A stretch of 61,321 nucleotides of DNA from Pseudomonadota bacterium (GTDB lineage Bacteria; Pseudomonadota; Alphaproteobacteria; JACQOE01): NCBI GenBank assembly GCA_016202695.1, contig JACQOE010000004.1, positions 1 through 61,321 on the forward strand. Reading direction: 5' to 3'. Position numbers and translations under genes: made by a program. The stretch's first letter is position 1. Each line of letters opens with the position of its first letter. A model generated the notes under the pieces. That model ran no database searches. It was not told the origin of the DNA and was given only the letters and a program-made list of their open reading frames with translations. Positions 17,999 to 27,065 of this stretch are shown piece after piece.

Positions 17999-19318
17999 TC
18001 AGGCCGGCGCCCGGTGGCGGGAAAAGAGTTCGCGGAAGACGGGATAGATGTCGGCCGGCTTGGCGATGCGCTTGGCGGCGAAGTTCGCCCAGGCGTCGGC
18101 GACCGGGTGGTAGGCGGTCCACAGCGGCGAGCCCTCGCGCGAATCGCGGAAGATCTCCACCTCGCGCTCGTCGAGAATCTCGACGTAGGCGTAGTACTGG
18201 CAGAGCGGCATCAGATGATTGGCGAGGAGGTCGGTGCACTTGCCGGCGTCGCCCGAGAAGTTCTCGCCGTCCGAGGCCTGGGCGGCATAGATGTTCCATC
18301 TCTCCACCGCGTAGCGCTCGCGGATGATGCGCAGCGCCTCGGCGAGCGCGGTCGAGACCACGGTGCCGCCGGTTTCGGGGCTGTAGAAGAAGGTCTGCTC
18401 GTCGACCTCGGCCGCCTCGTGGGTGTGGCGGATGAAGACCACGTCGATCCGCTCGTAGCGCCGCTTGAGGAAGAGGTGGAGCAGCATGAAGAACCGCTTG
18501 GCGAGGTCCTTCTCGCGCTCGCCCATCGAGCCCGAGACATCCATCAGGCAGAACATTACCGCCTGGGTCACCGGCTCGGGCACCGGCTGGTGGTGGCGGT
18601 AGCGGATGTCCACGGGGTCGATGTAGGGCACGCTCTTGCGGCTGCGGGCCATCGCCGCGAGGGCGAGGCGGAGCGCCGCCAGGCGCGAGCTCTCCTCGGC
18701 CGTGCGCCCGGGCTCGGGCCGGCTCTCGATCTCGCGGATCTCGCGCTCGATGCGGGCAACCTCGTCGGGCCGCGGGCGCTTGAGCGCGATCCGCCGGCCG
18801 TGGCTGCGGCGCATGGTGTGCATGACGTCGAGATTGGTCTGCGGGCCGGAGATGGTGAAGCCGGCCCGGCGCTTCCTGGGGGCGTAGATCTCCTTGAGGC
18901 TGATCTTGATCAGGTCTGGCAGCTCGAGGTCCTCGAAGAAGAGGTCGAGGAACTCCTCGCGCGAGAGGGTGAAGACGAACTCGTCCTCGCCGTCGCCGTG
19001 GTCCGCCCCCTGCTTGCCGCCGGCGCCGGCGCCGGCGCGCGGCGGCTTGGGGATGCGCGAGCCGGCGACGAACTCCTTGTTTCCGGCGAACATCCGCTCG
19101 CGCCGGCCGCCGGCCTCGGCGTGGCGGAAGCGCGGCTCGCTGATGCCCCTGCCGGGGATCGACACGGTCTTGCCGCTGTCGACGTCGGCGATGCTGCGCT
19201 CGCGGATCGACTCGCTGACGATCTTCTTGATCTGCGCCCGCGCCCGCCTGAGGAAGCGCTGGCGGTTGCCCAGGTTCTTGTCCTTGGGGTTCTGGCGGCG
19301 GTCTATGAAGCGGTGCAT
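17999..19318 (-). CDS. yeaH: DUF444/YeaH-YhbH family protein with VWA-like domain
   Basis: This 439-residue protein begins MHRFIDRRQNPKDKNLGNRQ, the usual YeaH/YhbH start. The central part has a von Willebrand A-like MIDAS signature in CLMDVSGSMGEREKDLAKRF (DxSxS at about 258-262), and the segment TFFYSPETGGTVVSTALAEA fits the later part of that fold. In enterobacteria YeaH works with the kinase YeaG/PrkA, encoded here 19 bp upstream. A His- and Gly-rich stretch around residues 80-105 is probably disordered. The start has only a weak ribosome-binding site, so translational coupling to prkA is likely. Confidence 0.93.
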   Translation of the reverse strand: MHRFIDRRQNPKDKNLGNRQRFLRRARAQIKKIVSESIRERSIADVDSGKTVSIPGRGISEPRFRHAEAGGRRERMFAGNKEFVAGSRIPKPPRAGAGAGGKQGADHGDGEDEFVFTLSREEFLDLFFEDLELPDLIKISLKEIYAPRKRRAGFTISGPQTNLDVMHTMRRSHGRRIALKRPRPDEVARIEREIREIESRPEPGRTAEESSRLAALRLALAAMARSRKSVPYIDPVDIRYRHHQPVPEPVTQAVMFCLMDVSGSMGEREKDLAKRFFMLLHLFLKRRYERIDVVFIRHTHEAAEVDEQTFFYSPETGGTVVSTALAEALRIIRERYAVERWNIYAAQASDGENFSGDAGKCTDLLANHLMPLCQYYAYVEILDEREVEIFRDSREGSPLWTAYHPVADAWANFAAKRIAKPADIYPVFRELFSRHRAPA

Positions 19319-19337
19319 GGCGGCGGCAAGGCCTCGA

Positions 19338-21272
19338 TCACCCGGCCTTGTTGACGCGCATGTACCATTCCACCAGCCGGCGCACTTGGCGCTCGGTGTA
19401 CGCGCGCTGCGTCATGCGATTGACGAAGTCGGCGTGCTTGGCGTCGGACTCGCTGTCCTTCTTGGTGCCGAAGCTGATCACGGGCAGGAGGTCCTCGACC
19501 TGGCCGAACATCCGCTTCTCGATCACCTCGCGCAGCTTCTCGTAGCTCGTCCAGCTCGGGTTCTTGCCCTGGTTCTGGGCCCGGGCGCGGAGCGCGAACT
19601 TCACCACCTCGTTGCGGAAGTCCTTGGGGTTGGCGATCCCGGCCGGCTTCTCGATCTTGGACAGCTCCGTGTCCAGGATCTCGCGGTCGAAGATCTGGCC
19701 GGTGTCGGGGTCCTTGTAGTCCTGATCCTCGATCCAGGCGTCGGCATAGGCGATGTAGCGGTCGAACAGGTTCTGGCCGTACTCGTTGTAGGACTCGAGA
19801 TAGGCCTTCTGGATCTCGTTGCCGATGAACTCGGCGTAGCGCGGCGCCAGCTCCGACTTGATGAACTCGAGGTACTTGTTCTGCAGCTCCTCGGGGAACT
19901 GCTCGCGCTTGATCGCCTGCTCGATCACGTACATCAGGTGCACCGGGTCGGCGGCCACCTCCTCGGTGTCGAAGTTGAAGGTCTCGGAGAGGACCTTGAA
20001 GGCGAAGCGGGTGGAAACCCCGGTCATGCCCTCGTCGACCCCGCCGAGGTCGCGGTACTCCTGCATCGACTTCGCCTGCGGGCCGGTGTTCTTGAGGTTC
20101 TCGCCGTCGTAGACCCGCATCTTGGTGTAGAGATTGGAGTTCTCGTGCTCCTTGAGGCGGGTGAGGACCGAGAAGCGGGCGAGGATGTCGAGCGTCTGGG
20201 GGGCGCAGCGCGCCGCCCCCAGCTCGCTCTCGGCGAGCAGCTTCTGGTAGATCATCGCCTCCTCGGTCGCGCGCAGGCAGTAGGGGACCTTGATGACGAA
20301 GATGCGGTCGAGGAAGGCCTCGTTGTTGCGGTTGTTCTTGAACTGCTGCCACTCCGCCTCGTTGGAGTGGGCGAGCACGACGCCCTGGTAGGGGAAGGCG
20401 CCGAGGCTCTCGGTGCCGATGTAGTTGGCCTCCTGGGTGGCGGTTAAGAGCGGGTGCAGCACCTTGATCGGGGCCTTGAACATCTCGACGAACTCCAGCA
20501 GCCCCTGGGTGGTGCGGTTGAGCCCGCCGGAGTAGCTGTAGGCGTCGGGGTCGTCCTGGCTGAAGTGCTCGAGCTTGCGGATGTCGACCTTGCCGACCAG
20601 GGCCGAGATGTCCTGGTTGTTCTCGTCCCCGGGCTCGGTCTTGGCGATGCACACCTGGCGCAGCTTGGAGGGAAACAGCTTGGCGACGCTGAAGCGCGAG
20701 ATGTCGCCGTTGAACTCGTCGAGCCGCTTGAGCGCCCAGGGCGAGACCAGGCCGGTGAGCCGGCGCCGGGGGATGCCGTACTTGCGCTCCAACAGGTCGC
20801 CCATGCGGACCGGGTTGAAGAGCCCGAGTGGCGACTCGAACACCGGGCTGATCTGATCGCCCGCCTTGAGCACGTAGATCGGTCGCTCCTCGAGGAGATG
20901 CTTCAGGCGCTCGGCGAGGCTCGACTTGCCGCCGCCGACCGGGCCGAGGAGGTAGAGGATCTGCTTCTTCTCCTCCAGTCCCTGTGCGGCGTAGCGGAAG
21001 AAGCCGACGATGCGCTCGATCGTGTCCTCCATGCCGTAGAAGCGGTCGAAGGCGCGATAGCGCTTGAGCGTCCGGTTCATGAAGATCCGCCCGAGGCGCG
21101 GATCCTTGCTGGTGTCGACGATCTCCGGCTCGCCGACGGCGGCGATCATCCGCTCGGCCACCGAGGCGTACATCATCGGGTCGTCCCGACAGGCGAGAAG
21201 ATAGGCCTGAAGGCTCATCTCCTCGAACTTCTCGCGCACGTAGATCTCGGAAAAGGTGTCGAACAGATCCAT
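19338..21272 (-). CDS. prkA: Serine protein kinase PrkA/YeaG
   Basis: This 644-residue AAA-type protein begins MDLFDTFSEIYVREKFEEMS. Its P-loop GPVGGGKSS lies at 110-118, and PrkA signatures KYGIPRRRLTGLVSPWALKR and LEFVEMFKAPIKVLHPLL follow. The C-terminal half is the PrkA-specific domain (VSTRFAFKVLSETFNFDTEE). The family is a serine kinase or AAA protease involved in stress and nitrogen-starvation responses. The ATG at 21272 is chosen because the sequence aligns with the family start; a further in-frame ATG upstream at 21335 adds non-conserved residues. It heads the operon with yeaH and spoVR; the promoter should lie in the AT-enriched gap upstream. Confidence 0.95.
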   Translation of the reverse strand: MDLFDTFSEIYVREKFEEMSLQAYLLACRDDPMMYASVAERMIAAVGEPEIVDTSKDPRLGRIFMNRTLKRYRAFDRFYGMEDTIERIVGFFRYAAQGLEEKKQILYLLGPVGGGKSSLAERLKHLLEERPIYVLKAGDQISPVFESPLGLFNPVRMGDLLERKYGIPRRRLTGLVSPWALKRLDEFNGDISRFSVAKLFPSKLRQVCIAKTEPGDENNQDISALVGKVDIRKLEHFSQDDPDAYSYSGGLNRTTQGLLEFVEMFKAPIKVLHPLLTATQEANYIGTESLGAFPYQGVVLAHSNEAEWQQFKNNRNNEAFLDRIFVIKVPYCLRATEEAMIYQKLLAESELGAARCAPQTLDILARFSVLTRLKEHENSNLYTKMRVYDGENLKNTGPQAKSMQEYRDLGGVDEGMTGVSTRFAFKVLSETFNFDTEEVAADPVHLMYVIEQAIKREQFPEELQNKYLEFIKSELAPRYAEFIGNEIQKAYLESYNEYGQNLFDRYIAYADAWIEDQDYKDPDTGQIFDREILDTELSKIEKPAGIANPKDFRNEVVKFALRARAQNQGKNPSWTSYEKLREVIEKRMFGQVEDLLPVISFGTKKDSESDAKHADFVNRMTQRAYTERQVRRLVEWYMRVNKAG

Positions 21273-21773
21273 CCGTCCAGCCCCTTGCTGGCCGTCCGGC
21301 TGCCGGCAGGCCACCGGACGGCCCTGCCATGCCACGTTGGGCGGTGCCCCGATCGCGTCCGGGGCGGCGGTTTATCGTTTACGTGGTCTCGGTTCGGCGG
21401 TTGTAAAGGTGGCCTGCACCCAACTTTCCGTGACCGAGGCGCCATCCGCCCGTTCCGCCATGGTGAACGCAGTCGCGCGATTTGGCAACAGCTTAGCGCC
21501 GATTTCTCACCTTATTAGACAGCAGAGGCCGGCACCCGGTCGGGGATGGGGGAGCGGCGCACGCCGCTTCCGAAGAAATCGTCTGGATAGGAGCGGCGCC
21601 CGAAAAATGGAAATCGTTCCTAAGTCCGAGATGGAACGAGGAAGTCCAGAAAAAGATCAATCTGACGTCGTTTCATTGGTTCCAGTGGTCTTTGATATTT
21701 CGATATCAGAACATATTTTAATACGAAACAAGATTCCACGATACATGCTCCGTTTGTTCCGCAGCCTGTGTAT
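21273..21773. other. Gene-poor, AT-enriched intergenic stretch upstream of prkA
   Basis: About 500 bases separate prkA (minus) from the trehalose-phosphatase gene (minus). From about 21600 to 21780 the composition shifts to many A/T bases, unlike everything nearby. A plus-strand frame at 21607-21783 (ATG, 58 codons, starting MEIVPKSEMERGSPEKDQSD) runs across it, but has no ribosome-binding site and no recognisable family. The stretch probably holds the prkA promoter. I see no terminator hairpin. Confidence 0.4.
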
Positions 21774-22646
21774 TTATAGATGAGTAGCTTTACTTGGTTT
21801 ATGTTTGCGCCGGTGCCCGGCGGCGGCGATCCGATCGAGGAAGAGCCCCACCGCGGCCACGTCGGCGAGGCGGTAGCGTGCGGCGGTGGCGCGGGGCGCC
21901 TCGGCGACCAGGATGCCGAACCCCCGCCCGTCGAGCGCTCGGAACGCGTCCTCGTCGGTGGCGTCGTCGCCGACATAGAGGGCGAGCGTCTCGGCCGGGG
22001 CGGGCGCGAGCCGGTCGAGGAGCCACAGCACCGCGTGGCCCTTGTGCCAGTCGATGTCGGGCTGCAGTTCGAACACCTTCTTGCCCGGGCGGCGGCGGAG
22101 CCCGGGGTGGCGCCGGGCGGCCCCCGCGACCGCGCGCTCGACCGCCGCGACCGCGACCTCGGCGACGTTGCGGTAGTGGGTGGCGATCGCGAATCGCTTG
22201 CGCTCCACCTGCACGCCGGGGACGCGGGCGAGGGCGCGGTGAAGCTCGGCCTCGGCGGCGTCGAGCAGGGAGAGGAAGGCGAGGCCCCGCTCGTGGACCA
22301 GGATCGGGCCACCGGGGGCGGCGATCTCGAAGCCATGGCTGCCGGCGTAGGTGATGCCGGCGAGGCCGACGCGGGCGCGGAGATCGGCGAGGTCGCGCCC
22401 GCTGACGATGGCCAGCACCGCGGCCCGCGCGGCGGCGGCGATCCGCGACCGCATCTCGGGGGCGAGGGCGGCGTCCTCGGGCCGGGCCACGATCGGGGTG
22501 AGCGTGCCGTCGTAGTCGAGGAAGAGGGCGATGCGCCTGCCGGCCGCGGCCCGTGCGATCTCGTCCCAGCCGGCGAGCGGCGAGGGAAGGAGGGGCGCGG
22601 CCCCGCCCGCGCCGGCGTCGCGGCCCCGCTCGTGGCTGATCGGCAT
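21774..22646 (-). CDS. otsB: Trehalose-6-phosphate phosphatase (OtsB)
   Basis: This 290-residue HAD-superfamily phosphatase has motif I FLDYDGTLTPIV (Asp44 nucleophile, Asp46 acid/base), motif II around AIVSGRDLADL, the trehalose-phosphatase segment GSHGFEIAAPGGPI, GHAVLWLLDRLAP with the conserved lysine, and motif III/IV YVGDDATDEDAF. It dephosphorylates trehalose-6-phosphate to trehalose, an osmo- and desiccation protectant. No OtsA synthase is in the window. A second ATG 15 codons upstream could also serve; the shorter start at 22646 is preferred. Its stop codon lies inside the AT-enriched patch. Confidence 0.92.
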   Translation of the reverse strand: MPISHERGRDAGAGGAAPLLPSPLAGWDEIARAAAGRRIALFLDYDGTLTPIVARPEDAALAPEMRSRIAAAARAAVLAIVSGRDLADLRARVGLAGITYAGSHGFEIAAPGGPILVHERGLAFLSLLDAAEAELHRALARVPGVQVERKRFAIATHYRNVAEVAVAAVERAVAGAARRHPGLRRRPGKKVFELQPDIDWHKGHAVLWLLDRLAPAPAETLALYVGDDATDEDAFRALDGRGFGILVAEAPRATAARYRLADVAAVGLFLDRIAAAGHRRKHKPSKATHL

Positions 22647-22862
22647 GCGTGAGTCCCGAGCCTCGTCAAGATGATACATGGGAACTCTCGGGCCGCGAAG
22701 GGCGCGCCCGCGGCTCCGGCGGGCGGGGCCGTCGGTCCCTGCCGGCGCATTGCCCTTGGCGCGGATTCCGTGCAAGGAATGGGGAAGCCGCGGCGCGGGC
22801 GGCCAAGCGGTCCGCGCGGGCCGGCTCTCGCGTCCACCCCAAGGATATCTCCGACCGACGAC

Positions 22863-25292
22863 ATGGAACCGGCGAAACCCCTCGCAGCCGACGCCCTCTA
22901 CCGGCGTTGCGATCCCGACGAGCTGAGCTTCGAGACCACGGCCGAGCTCGAGGACCTGACCGAGATGCTGGGTCAGGACCGGGCCGTGGAGGCGATCCGC
23001 TTCGGCGCCAGCGCCGACCTCGACGGCTTCAACCTGTTCGTGCTCGGGCCCTCGGGCACCGGCAAGCACAGCTTCATCCGCCAGTACCTCACCACCAAGG
23101 CGGCCGCGGAGCCGCAGGGATCGGACTGGTGCTACGTCAACAACCTCGACCAGCCGAACGCGCCCAAGGCGATCCGCCTGCCGGCGGGGAAGGGCTGCGA
23201 GCTGCGCGACGACCTCGCCCGGGTGCTGGCGGAGGCCCACGCCGCCGTCCCCGCCTCCTTCGAGAGTGAGGACTACCGCACCCGGCGCCAAGCGATCGAG
23301 GAGGAGTTCCGCGAGGAGCAGGGGGGCGTGCTGGAGCGCATCCAGGGCGAGGCGCGCGCGCGCGGCATCGCGCTCATCCGCACCCCTGCCGGCGTCGCCT
23401 TCGCCCCGGTGCGCGACGGCGAGGTGCTGGGGGCCGACGAGTTCCAGAAGCTGCCCGAGGAGGAGCGGAAGCGCATCCAGGGCGAGATCGAGGAGCTGGA
23501 GCGCCGGCTGCAGAAGGCGATGCGGGCGATGCCGCGCCGCGTGCGCCGCGCCCGCGAGCGCATCCAGGAGTTGGACCGCGAGTTCGTCATGTTCGCGGTC
23601 GGCAGCCTGTTCGACGACGTGCTCCGCAAGTATCAGGAGTTTTCCGAGGTCGTCGAGCACCTCAAGCGGGTGCAGGGCGACATCATCGTCAACCCCGAGC
23701 TGTTCGTCGGCGCCGGCGAGCCGCAGGCGCAGGCGGGCCCCGAGGCCCAGCTCCCCGTCCGGCTGCCGGGCGAGACCGCGGCGCACCGCCGCTACGGCGT
23801 CAACGTCATCGTCGACAACTGCCAGCGCGACGGGGCGCCGGTCATCTTCGAGGACCACCCCACCTATCAGAACCTGGTCGGGCAGGTCGAGCACGTGGCC
23901 CACATGGGCGCGCTCCTCACCGACTTCAGCCTGATCAAGGCCGGCGCGCTGCACCGCGCCAACGACGGCTACCTGGTGCTGGATGCGCGCAAGGTGCTGC
24001 TCAATCCCTTCGCCTGGGAGGGGCTGAAGCAGGCGCTGAAGTCGCGCCGCATCCGGATCGAATCCCTCGGCCAGGCGTTCAGCCTGGTGAGCACGGTGTC
24101 GCTGGAGCCGGAGCCGATCCCGCTCAAGGTGAAGGTGGTGCTGCTCGGCGACCGGATGCTCTATTACCTGCTGCAGGCCTACGATCCCGAGTTCGCCGAG
24201 CTGTTCAAGGTCGCCGCCGACTTCGACGACCAGATGGCGCGGAACGCCGAGAACCAGATGCGCTTCGCCAAGCTCCTCGGCACGCTGGCCCGGCGCGAGA
24301 GCCTGAAGCCGCTGGACCGCGCCGCGGTCGCCCGGGTGATCGAGCACAGCGCCCGCCTCGCCGGCGACTCCGAGCGCCTGTCGGCGCGGGTGCGGGCGTC
24401 GGTCGACCTGGTGCGCGAGGCGCACTTCTGGGCGCGGAACGGGGGCAAGGAGGCGATCGGCGCCGCCGACATCGAGTGTGCGATCGAGGCCCAGATCCGG
24501 CGCGCCAGCCGGGTGCGCGAGCGCCTGCGCGAGGAGGTGCTGCGCGAGACCCTGCTGATCGACACCGACGGCGCCAAGGTGGGGCAGATCAACGGCCTCG
24601 CCGTCTATCAGGTCGGCGACTACGCCTTCGGCCGGCCGAGCCGCATCACCGCCCGGCTCCGGCTCGGCACCGGCCGGGTGCTGGACATCGAGCGCGAGGT
24701 GGAGCTGGGCGGCCCGATCCACTCCAAGGGGGTGATGATCCTCTCCAGCTTCCTCGCCTCCCGCTACGCCGCCGACAAGCCGCTGTCGCTCTCCGCCAGC
24801 CTGGTCTTCGAGCAGTCCTACAGCGGGGTGGAGGGGGACTCGGCCTCCTCGGCCGAACTCTACGCGCTCATCTCGGCGCTGGCCGAGGCGCCCATCGACC
24901 AGTCCTTCGCCGTCACCGGCTCGGTCAACCAGTTCGGCGAGGTGCAGGCGATCGGCGGGGTCAACGAGAAGATCGAGGGCTTCTTCGAGATTTGCGAGGC
25001 GCGGGGGCTCACGGGGCGCCAGGGCGCGCTGATTCCGTTCGCCAACGCCAAGCACCTGATGCTCGAGCGGAAGGTCGTCGACGCGGTCAAGGCCGGCCGC
25101 TTCCGCGTCATCCCGGTCAAGACCATCGACCAGGGGATCGAGGTGCTGACCGGGATTCCGGCCGGCGAGCGCGACGCCAACGGCGCCTTCCCGCCCGGGA
25201 GCCTCAACCAGCGGGTCGAGGCCCGACTCGTCGAGTTCGCCGAGAAGCGCCGCGCCTTCGGTGCCGCCGGGCGGGGGGAGAACCGGCCGTGA
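22863..25292 (+). CDS. Lon-like ATP-dependent protease (S16 family, LonC/archaeal-type)
   Basis: This 809-residue protein has an N-terminal AAA module with Walker A GPSGTGKHS at 62-70, a long coiled-coil insertion (EEEFREEQGGVLERIQGEAR to about 260), and a C-terminal Lon protease domain. The Ser-Lys dyad is visible: Ser660 in GDSASSAEL and Lys703 in GGVNEKIEGF. It has no LON substrate-binding N-terminal domain and no standard Lon AAA linker, matching the predicted Lon-like protease group rather than housekeeping Lon. The ATG at 22863 has no good ribosome-binding site, and the frame is open upstream. Its GTGA overlap with the next gene implies translational coupling. Confidence 0.9.
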   Translation: MEPAKPLAADALYRRCDPDELSFETTAELEDLTEMLGQDRAVEAIRFGASADLDGFNLFVLGPSGTGKHSFIRQYLTTKAAAEPQGSDWCYVNNLDQPNAPKAIRLPAGKGCELRDDLARVLAEAHAAVPASFESEDYRTRRQAIEEEFREEQGGVLERIQGEARARGIALIRTPAGVAFAPVRDGEVLGADEFQKLPEEERKRIQGEIEELERRLQKAMRAMPRRVRRARERIQELDREFVMFAVGSLFDDVLRKYQEFSEVVEHLKRVQGDIIVNPELFVGAGEPQAQAGPEAQLPVRLPGETAAHRRYGVNVIVDNCQRDGAPVIFEDHPTYQNLVGQVEHVAHMGALLTDFSLIKAGALHRANDGYLVLDARKVLLNPFAWEGLKQALKSRRIRIESLGQAFSLVSTVSLEPEPIPLKVKVVLLGDRMLYYLLQAYDPEFAELFKVAADFDDQMARNAENQMRFAKLLGTLARRESLKPLDRAAVARVIEHSARLAGDSERLSARVRASVDLVREAHFWARNGGKEAIGAADIECAIEAQIRRASRVRERLREEVLRETLLIDTDGAKVGQINGLAVYQVGDYAFGRPSRITARLRLGTGRVLDIEREVELGGPIHSKGVMILSSFLASRYAADKPLSLSASLVFEQSYSGVEGDSASSAELYALISALAEAPIDQSFAVTGSVNQFGEVQAIGGVNEKIEGFFEICEARGLTGRQGALIPFANAKHLMLERKVVDAVKAGRFRVIPVKTIDQGIEVLTGIPAGERDANGAFPPGSLNQRVEARLVEFAEKRRAFGAAGRGENRP

Positions 25293-26173
25293 GCGCCGCC
25301 GACGAAGACGAACGGCGGAAGCTGGCCGCGGCGGGCGAGGAGGGCCGCGCCGATGTGGAGGGCGCCATCCGCCGCATCGTCATCGTCCTCGAGGGCGAGG
25401 GGGCGGAGGACCCGACGCTGCGCGCCCTGGCCGAGCTGGCGGCGAGCCTGCAGTCCGAGCTCGCCGGCCTCTTCGTCGAGGACGTCAACCTGCTCAGGCT
25501 CGCCGATCTCCCCTTCGCGCGCCAGTTCTCGCGCCTCACCAGCGGCGGGCGCCGCCTGGCCCCGGGCGAGGTCCAGCGCGAGATGAAGGTGAAGGCGATG
25601 GCGGCGCAGCGGGCGCTCGCCCAGGTCGCCGAGCGGGCCGGGGTGAGCTGGTCGTTCCGGGTGGCGCGCGGCCTCGTCGCCGCCGAGCTCCTGGCCGCGG
25701 CGATGGAGGCCGACCTGATGGCACTCTGCGCGCGCGAGCGGGCGGGGACGCACCGGCACGAGATCTTTGAGTTCGTCGCCCGGGTCGGCGAGCGGCGGGG
25801 CGCCGTCCGCCGGGCGCCGGCGCCTCCCGGCGGGCCGGTGGCGGTGACCTTCGGCGCCGGCGCCGGCGCCGAGCGGGCGCTCGCGCTCGCCATCCGGCTG
25901 GGGGAGTCGCTGGGGCGGGGGCTCGCGGTCTACGTGGTCGCCGTCGGCGACGAGGCGGCGGCGAAGCTGCAGGCCAGGGCCGCGGCCGCGCTCGGCGAGC
26001 GGCCGGCCGAGTTCCGGCGCCTGAAGCGCCTCGACCTCGACCAGCTCCTCAAGGCGGTGCGCGCCGAACGCGCCTCCGCCCTGGTGCTCGAGGCGGGCGA
26101 GCGGGTGCTGGAGGCGCAGGCGATCGAGGCCCTGCACGAGCGCCCGGGCTGCCCGGTGCTGCTGGTCCGCTGA
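25289..26173 (+). CDS. UspA-like universal-stress-type protein
   Basis: This 294-residue protein starts with GTG overlapping the Lon-like stop (GTGA) and preceded by GGGGGAGAA. Two Rossmann-like halves are recognisable: RRIVIVLEGEGAEDPTLRAL with LAASLQSELAGLFVEDVNLL, and GGPVAVTFGAGAGAERALAL with ERPGCPVLLVR at the end. The arrangement resembles tandem Usp domains, but the ATP-binding G-x2-G-x9-G(S/T) motif is not clear. Coupling to a Lon-like protease suggests a joint stress role. The 3' end overlaps the convergent DUF72 gene by 125 bp. Confidence 0.65.
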   Translation: MSAADEDERRKLAAAGEEGRADVEGAIRRIVIVLEGEGAEDPTLRALAELAASLQSELAGLFVEDVNLLRLADLPFARQFSRLTSGGRRLAPGEVQREMKVKAMAAQRALAQVAERAGVSWSFRVARGLVAAELLAAAMEADLMALCARERAGTHRHEIFEFVARVGERRGAVRRAPAPPGGPVAVTFGAGAGAERALALAIRLGESLGRGLAVYVVAVGDEAAAKLQARAAAALGERPAEFRRLKRLDLDQLLKAVRAERASALVLEAGERVLEAQAIEALHERPGCPVLLVR

Positions 26174-26918
26174 GGCCCGCCTCGCCGGCCAGGATGTCGT
26201 CGAGCCGGGCCGCGTCGAGCGCCGCGAAGCCGGCCTCGTCGTTGTCGAAATAGACGAACACCTCGCGCCCCTCCTCGCGCCAGGCCAGCGCCTGCCGCGC
26301 CCAGCGGCGAAGCGCGCGCGAATCGTAGCTCCCCTGGTAGGCGCCGCCGGGGCCGTGCAGGCGCACATAGGCGAAGCCGGCGGTCGCGACGAGCGGAGAG
26401 TGCAGCCCGGCGAGATCGAAGGCGGCGAAGGCGGCGCCGCGGGCGGCCAGAAGATCGTAGACCCGCTCGTCGAACCAGCTCTCGTCGCGGCACTCGAAGG
26501 CGTAGCGGAGGCCCCGGGGAAGCGCGGCGAGGAAGGCATCGAGGCGGCCGGGGTCGAGCCGCCAACGGGGCGGGAGCTGGAAGAGGATGGGCCCGAGCTT
26601 CTCCTTCAGCGGCTTGAGCGCGGTGAAGAAGCGCGCCGTGGTGACCTCCGGGTCCTTGAGTTTCTTCATGTGGGTGATGAAGCGGCTCGCCTTGCAGGCG
26701 AAGACGAAACCCGCCGGCGTGGCCTCGTACCAGTGGCCGAAGGCGGCGGCCGAGGGCAGCCGGTAGAAGGTGTTGTTGATCTCCACCGTCGAGAACCGCC
26801 GGGCGTAGGTGGCGAGGAAGGCCGCCGCCGGCGTCCCCTCGGGGTAGAACGGCCCCCGCCAGTGGGGATAGTGCCAGCCCGAGGTGCCGACGTGGATGCC
26901 GGCGAGGCCCCTATCCAT
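26049..26918 (-). CDS. DUF72 (YecE-like) family protein with run-on tail
   Basis: The protein begins MDRGLAGIHVGTSGWHYPHW and has the DUF72 barrel signatures FSTVEINNTFYRLPS, FVFACKASRFITHMKKL, GPILFQLPPRW, YAFECRDESWF and EVFVYFDNDEAGFAALDAAR. The conserved domain ends near residue 245. The remaining 40 or so residues are Pro/Arg/Ala-rich and overlap the convergent UspA-like gene. The stop used by relatives was probably lost, or the tail is simply tolerated. GGAGGGAGGCG precedes the ATG. The molecular function of DUF72 proteins is not established. Confidence 0.85.
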   Translation of the reverse strand: MDRGLAGIHVGTSGWHYPHWRGPFYPEGTPAAAFLATYARRFSTVEINNTFYRLPSAAAFGHWYEATPAGFVFACKASRFITHMKKLKDPEVTTARFFTALKPLKEKLGPILFQLPPRWRLDPGRLDAFLAALPRGLRYAFECRDESWFDERVYDLLAARGAAFAAFDLAGLHSPLVATAGFAYVRLHGPGGAYQGSYDSRALRRWARQALAWREEGREVFVYFDNDEAGFAALDAARLDDILAGEAGLSGPAAPGSPGARAGPRSPAPPAPARPPRAPGRRRVRRAPP

Positions 26919-27065
26919 CGCCTCCCTCCGCCCGCCGCCCGGCGCTTGATCCAGGCCAATGGCCGGGGCGCCGGCTTCGGTCTAAGGTTCATGGGGCCGA
27001 CGCGCGATTGCAAGGGGCGCGGGGGCGAAGGCGCGGGCGAGGAGAGACAAGGCCGGAGGTGGCGA

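Noticed and set aside
21774-25055. A 1093-codon minus-strand frame across the Lon-like protease
   Set aside because: Only the part below 22647 matches OtsB. The remainder mirrors the Lon-like gene and contains low-complexity His/Leu/Ala stretches.
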